Below are positions 5,789-7,760 of a stretch of DNA of 7,760 nucleotides, in pieces. The stretch covers positions 1 through 7,760 of the forward strand of contig JAANWY010000389.1 in assembly GCA_018263655.1 (NCBI GenBank), in the 5' to 3' direction. A model generated the notes under the pieces. The model made no database searches, was not told the DNA's origin, and was given only the letters and a program-made list of their open reading frames with translations. This stretch comes from Anaerolineales bacterium. Its GTDB lineage: Bacteria; Chloroflexota; Anaerolineae; Epilineales; JAANWY01. The first letter of the stretch is position 1. Each line of letters begins with the position of its first letter. Position numbers and translations under genes: made by a program.

Positions 5789-6598
5789 TCAAGACTTACG
5801 CGAGATCCACTTGAACTCCCGCTGTGTAATCGCCGCAATATCGATTTCTCCCCCGCATAATTCCGGTCCAACGACAAACCGATATCGGCCGATCACGACA
5901 TTCAGCATGTAGTTTGCATACTCGATTGCGTCTTGCAACGGCATCATCGCAAATGGGATGCGGTATTCGAGTCGTTGCAGTGCGTCCCTAACTTCGCTCT
6001 CTGGGATACCAAATGTTTCCGATATCGATCTTACGACGGCTTCATCTCTCCCAAAATGTAAACGCACGATTGGATCTGTCATGCCGAACCAACTGGCACC
6101 AAAGTCGGGCTTGCCATCGACGTCGGGACGTTGATTGACCACATCGTCGTCCATAGGCAGCACAAATCGCCATATTTCGGGAAAGAACTCACCTTCCGAA
6201 TAGCCAGCTACCAACACACCTAGAACTGGCTGTTGGTCATCACTATACTCTTCTTCATAAGCTTCCCTCAAGTGTGTCAGAAGACCTAGTGCAACATCCC
6301 GCACGATAAAAGAATCATCGTACTCCGCCTGGTATTCCTTGCGCGATTGCCATTTGTGGCCGTGTTCCCACTTCCGGATGTAGCTTTCCACGGTGCGCGG
6401 GCCAATATAAGCCTGTCCCCACGTCAACACACCGATAGGAAAATCTCCGATCTGTAGGAGCTTTCGCGCATTGTAATAGGTCTTGAGAATCCCTTCCTGA
6501 ACCCCTTGCGGACTCTCCACGCGCCCGTGCAACGTGGACGCACTGTCTGCTGCCAGCACAAGACCTTCACTAACTTTGACAACGAGAACGATACTCAT
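5789..6598 (-). CDS. Proteasome-type Ntn hydrolase (peptidase T1 fold), serine at position 2
   Basis: A 269-aa protein with the fold pattern of proteasome beta subunits, HslV and Anbu. MSIVLVVKVSEGLVLAADS matches the usual TTxVxxxxxDGVVLAADS start. NARKLLQIGDFPIGVLTWG (43-61) matches the strand pair carrying the catalytic Lys. VLVAGYSEGEFFPEIWRF (128-145) and GASWFG (167-172) match later strands. After Met removal the N-terminal residue would be Ser, with Asp at mature position 17, exactly where the proteasome has it, and K46 as the likely Lys33 equivalent after a 12-residue insertion. There is no propeptide. It is longer than HslV or Anbu. No ATPase, HslU or pupylation gene is in view. Ribosome binding site is weak (GGTG 7-8 bases upstream). 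It is 22 bp upstream of the putative antitoxin gene on the same strand. I infer an N-terminal nucleophile peptidase or amidase; the substrate is unknown. Confidence 0.8.
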   Translation of the reverse strand: MSIVLVVKVSEGLVLAADSASTLHGRVESPQGVQEGILKTYYNARKLLQIGDFPIGVLTWGQAYIGPRTVESYIRKWEHGHKWQSRKEYQAEYDDSFIVRDVALGLLTHLREAYEEEYSDDQQPVLGVLVAGYSEGEFFPEIWRFVLPMDDDVVNQRPDVDGKPDFGASWFGMTDPIVRLHFGRDEAVVRSISETFGIPESEVRDALQRLEYRIPFAMMPLQDAIEYANYMLNVVIGRYRFVVGPELCGGEIDIAAITQREFKWISRKS

Positions 6599-7079
6599 GT
6601 TTGCACCAATCCAGGCTATGAGAACGAGACGACACGACCAAAATGAGAAGTCTGACTGTAGCTAATGATATACCAACTTACACTGTTGTGTCCAGCCGGC
6701 ACGCCAACCAACAGATGGCGCCGGCCGGCAGGGCATCCAGCAGCCACTCGCGGTTGGTGTGAGCTTCAACTATGACTGCAAACGCTATGCGAATACGGCT
6801 CTCAGCCCTCCGCTGATGGTCGCCGGCACGACGGACATGTCTGTTTCGCCTTCGAAGATGTGTGTGACCATTTGCAAGCTTTCGCACTGACTGTCTTGAA
6901 GTATCTGTATGATCTTCTGCAGCACGGTCGTGATATCCTCAGGCTCATCGCCAACAATCGACTTCGTGCGCTTTCGTGAATGTCGCGGTCCAGGGCCCCA
7001 ACATACCAATGAAATCAAAAATGCGTGCCGACTGGATCGCTGCGGCACATATGACAACGGATATCAGGACCGTCTCATT
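6599..7079. other. 481 bp without a defensible gene
   Basis: Two overlapping minus-strand frames exist (7057-6785 from a TTG start; 6887-6678), but neither has a ribosome binding site or a recognisable domain. The better one encodes a plausible helical stretch (EDITTVLQKIIQILQDSQ) before stopping, so eroded coding DNA is possible. The promoter for the downstream minus-strand Ntn hydrolase cluster should lie in about 6600-6700, where the sequence is AT-rich, but I cannot fix -35 and -10 boxes. Confidence 0.5.
7017..7048 (-). terminator. Possible intrinsic terminator after the flippase remnant
   Basis: Reading the minus strand, GTGCCG and CGGCAC form a 6-bp stem around a 12-base loop, followed after GCA by TTTTT. 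It lies about 30 bp past the stop codon of the frameshifted membrane-protein remnant, where that gene's terminator would be expected. The loop is long and the stem short, so support is moderate. Confidence 0.35.
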
Positions 7080-7607
7080 TTATGCTCGTGCAGCGACCTT
7101 CTGGCATCGGCCGAGCCGGCTCTCGGCGTAGCGCCAGATAATCATTGACTCTACCCCTTCGCCCAGCGTGTAGGCCAGCGCGCCGACGGCGCTGGGTGGG
7201 ATGACTAATCCAACATGCGAGAAACCGAAGACGAGCAGAAGGACGCCCCCAACCGCGGCCAGGTTGGCAGCCTTCGCCTCGCTGATCATCGAGGTGTTAC
7301 GCTGTCCCATGAGCAAGCCCCAGTAGGCTTGTCGCCAAGCGCGTATAAGGGGCAACGGTGCAAAGGCAGCCAGGGTTGCGAGGGCATTCTGTGCGATCGG
7401 TTCCGATACTGCGATGACGCGGCGCAGAAGCCAGTAGCCGGCGGGGTTGCCACCAACGTGACGATCACGGCCGTCACGGTCAAGCTAATAGCTAACGAAA
7501 ATCGTTTGACGGTCTTCCAGTTGGCGTCACGCATGCCTTGAGCATAGACCAGGGAACACTGGCGCAGGAACCCAACGGGGCCGACCAGAATGGTTACCGT
7601 AACCGTT
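7080..7607 (-). pseudogene. Remnant of a MATE/flippase-like multi-pass membrane protein
   Basis: Two minus-strand frames join into one membrane-protein-like sequence if a single base is restored near 7421-7432. The upstream part (about 7607-7430) reads GPVGFLRQCSLVYAQG, then RFSLAISLTVTAVIVTLVAT. The downstream part continues LLRRVIAVSEPIAQNALATL, then APLPLIRAWRQAYWGLLMGQ, and ends GEGVESMIIWRYAESRL before a stop at 7080. The RAWRQAYWGLLMGQRNTSMI stretch resembles the loop seen in MATE-like and related exporters that translocate lipids or polysaccharide precursors. Hydrophobic segments are well preserved, so decay is recent, or a sequencing error is responsible for the shift. Upstream the frame closes with a stop just beyond 7607 and repeats begin, so the N-terminal half is missing. 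Family assignment is by pattern and tentative. Confidence 0.55.
7592..7604. repeat. Palindrome GGTTAC-C-GTAACC
   Basis: A perfect 6-bp inverted repeat around a single base, at the boundary between the membrane-protein remnant and the repeat cluster. It overlaps the 33-bp dispersed repeat and may be part of its terminal structure; the copy at 140-172 lacks the second arm. Confidence 0.45.
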
Positions 7608-7631
7608 CAGGAGGTATCAGGACTAGCATCC
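7599..7631 (-). repeat. 33-bp dispersed repeat, right copy (inverted)
   Basis: The reverse complement of this stretch matches 140-172 at 30 of 33 positions. It begins the repeat cluster that truncates the membrane-protein remnant, so it or the unit it belongs to may mark the breakpoint of the rearrangement that removed the gene's 5' half. Confidence 0.7.
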
Positions 7632-7644
7632 TGAGTAGGTCGAA

Positions 7645-7678
7645 ACGAAGTGGAGACCGTAACGAAGTGGAGACCGTA
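7645..7678 (+). repeat. 17-bp tandem repeat, two perfect copies
   Basis: ACGAAGTGGAGACCGTA occurs twice in direct succession, and the following TCGAAG begins what could be a degraded third unit. The motif GGTCGAAACGAAGTGGAG is typical of short dispersed repeats ending in TCGAAGGG that I associate with many environmental bacterial genomes. Confidence 0.75.
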
Positions 7679-7730
7679 TCGAAGGGTGCGGGTTTGCGAC
7701 GGTTCTTCGAACAAGCCGCACCCCCTTCGA
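7679..7730. repeat. Long imperfect hairpin flanked by nested inverted repeats
   Basis: TCGAAGGG-TGCGG at 7679-7691 pairs with CCGCA-CCCCCTTCGA at 7717-7730, with a two-base bulge, around a loop containing TTCGAA. Outside it are further inverted pairs: CCTGAG (7630-7635) with CTCAGG (7736-7741), and GGTCGAAACGAAG (7638-7650) with the window's last 13 bases at 11 of 13 positions. The whole of 7630-7760 is therefore a nested palindromic unit, probably continuing beyond the window. No coding sequence is present. Confidence 0.7.
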
Positions 7731-7760
7731 CTGGGCTCAGGACGTCGCTTCGATACGACC

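Noticed and set aside
5767..5877. Longer form of the putative antitoxin starting at 5877
   Set aside because: It would overlap the end of the Ntn hydrolase gene by about 90 bp in another frame; the ATG at 5766 has a much better ribosome binding site.
6678..7057. Two overlapping minus-strand open frames of 69 and 90 aa
   Set aside because: No ribosome binding site, a TTG start for the longer one, a terminator-like hairpin across its start, and no family resemblance. Kept only as possible eroded coding DNA.
7635..7645. Shared string TAGGTCGAAA between the MITE interior and the right-end repeat cluster
   Set aside because: Only about 10-11 bases match and the surrounding structure is different; likely coincidence between GC-rich palindromic repeats.

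Overview
The window looks like a chromosomal stretch from a free-living, probably environmental bacterium with GC-rich coding DNA. The dispersed inverted-repeat families, the DUF6159-type membrane protein and the SEC-C protein would fit a Chloroflexota (Anaerolineae-like) genome. That assignment is an inference from gene content; no rRNA or tRNA gene is present to confirm it.

Layout. Positions 1-417 are repeat-rich: two identical 101-bp MITE-like elements, plus pieces of two other dispersed repeats. Positions 496-3100 hold a tight two-gene plus-strand operon: an M20D metallo-amidohydrolase whose last codons overlap the start of a non-pyrrolysine MttB-family (trimethylamine methyltransferase superfamily) protein. 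A third MITE copy (3198-3298) lies directly against the stop codon of a convergent minus-strand SEC-C zinc-motif gene (3302-3862). A different palindromic element (3907-4027, REPIN-like) separates that gene from a minus-strand six-helix membrane protein (4100-4945). Next comes a minus-strand three-gene cluster with visibly lower GC than the first operon. In transcription order it is a proteasome-type Ntn hydrolase with a serine after the initiator Met (5789-6598), a 71-aa putative antitoxin (5551-5766) and a Doc/Fic toxin (5099-5554). The toxin carries an intrinsic-terminator-like hairpin within its coding sequence. Positions 6599-7079 have no gene I can defend. Positions 7080-7607 are a frameshifted, 5'-truncated remnant of a MATE/flippase-like membrane protein. 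The window ends in a nested inverted/tandem repeat cluster (7599-7760), part of which matches 140-172 in inverted orientation.

How the parts work together. The amidohydrolase and MttB-like protein are translationally coupled and plausibly act in sequence, with deacylation of an N-acyl amine or betaine-like compound followed by methyl transfer; the substrate is unknown. The Ntn hydrolase, putative antitoxin and Doc genes are close enough to be one transcript. This links a self-compartmentalising-protease fold to a toxin-antitoxin pair and is the most promising candidate here for an undescribed system. The second theme is structural. Two unrelated repeat families each have an outer imperfect stem enclosing two short perfect hairpins whose loops are complementary to each other.
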